DNA of 5,444 bases, taken from an uncultured Acidobacteriota bacterium (GTDB lineage: Bacteria; Acidobacteriota; Blastocatellia; RBC074). Under the pieces are notes generated by a model. The model ran no database searches. It was given only the letters and a program-made list of their open reading frames with translations, and was not told where the DNA came from. The position numbers and the translations under genes are program-made. This document shows positions 5,375-5,444 of this stretch, piece after piece. Position 1 is the stretch's first letter, and every line of letters starts with the position of its first letter. The stretch covers positions 1-5,444 of the forward strand of contig CALBSU010000649.1 of the NCBI GenBank assembly GCA_937967285.1, written 5' to 3'.

Positions 5375-5405
5375 CTGTCTTCAAAACAGGAAGAAAGGAA
5401 GCGAT

Positions 5406-5444
5406 ATGAGTTCGACGGCGATAGCGGCGAGAGAAGGGTTCACG
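5406..5444 (+). CDS. Start of an unidentified gene (13 codons, runs off window)
   Basis: An ATG at 5406 follows AAAGGAAG (5394-5401), a good ribosome binding site with AGGA 6 bases before the start. The frame is open to the window end, reading MSSTAIAAREGFT. Too little is present to identify a family. The gene sits directly behind a long structured leader and about 740 nt from the nearest strong promoter, so it is the likely target of whatever regulation the RNA provides. Confidence applies to the existence of a start here, not to any function. Confidence 0.55.
   Translation, partial: MSSTAIAAREGFT

Noticed and set aside
5327..5444. tRNA-Sec (the loop CTTCAAA at 5379-5385 carries a TCA anticodon and the window ends in GGGTTC)
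   Set aside because: The anticodon stem is only four Watson-Crick pairs, no 6-bp D stem or 8-bp acceptor stem can be formed, and no paired long variable arm is present.

Overview
The window looks like bacterial chromosomal DNA of fairly high G+C. Its housekeeping core is typical of a free-living bacterium. A FolD with a long insertion before its C-terminal region, a CoaE with an 'ALMIETG' segment where many CoaE proteins have 'PLLFE', a kelch-type secreted protein and a lone Flp pilin together suggest Acidobacteriota. This is recalled family resemblance, not a database result, and is only moderately certain.

Left part (1-1203), all on the minus strand. The window opens inside a secreted kelch/beta-propeller-like protein of which only the N-terminal 63 codons are present. 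Next come a Rho-independent terminator, tRNA-Lys(CTT) with its own promoter, a 61-residue Flp/type IVb prepilin with no tad/cpa machinery in view, and a 95-residue coiled-coil protein of unknown function.

Middle (1204-1875). A divergent 672-base stretch has no convincing gene. Its right half carries six TGTCA/TGACA pentamers upstream of folD, including a TGTCA-N8-TGACA inverted pair.

Right-centre (1876-4531), plus strand. A tight operon holds folD (one-carbon/tetrahydrofolate metabolism), coaE (last step of CoA synthesis) and an aldo/keto reductase. Its genes overlap by 1 base (folD-coaE) and 4 bases (coaE-AKR), so they are probably translationally coupled.

Right end (4532-5444). This is the most unusual part. 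A near-consensus sigma70 promoter (TTGACT-17-TAGATT) starts a roughly 335-nt RNA with several hairpins, a possible three-way junction with a GTGA tetraloop, and a very strong intrinsic terminator ending near 5003. A 48-codon ORF with a hydrophobic segment lies inside it. Beyond the terminator, about 320 nt more fold into consecutive stem-loops up to a Shine-Dalgarno sequence and the start of a new gene at 5406, cut off after 13 codons. I see no clear second promoter. The region is either an independent small RNA followed by an untranslated leader, or one long attenuated leader controlling the gene at 5406. I could not match it to RNase P RNA, tmRNA, SRP RNA, 6S RNA or any riboswitch I know.
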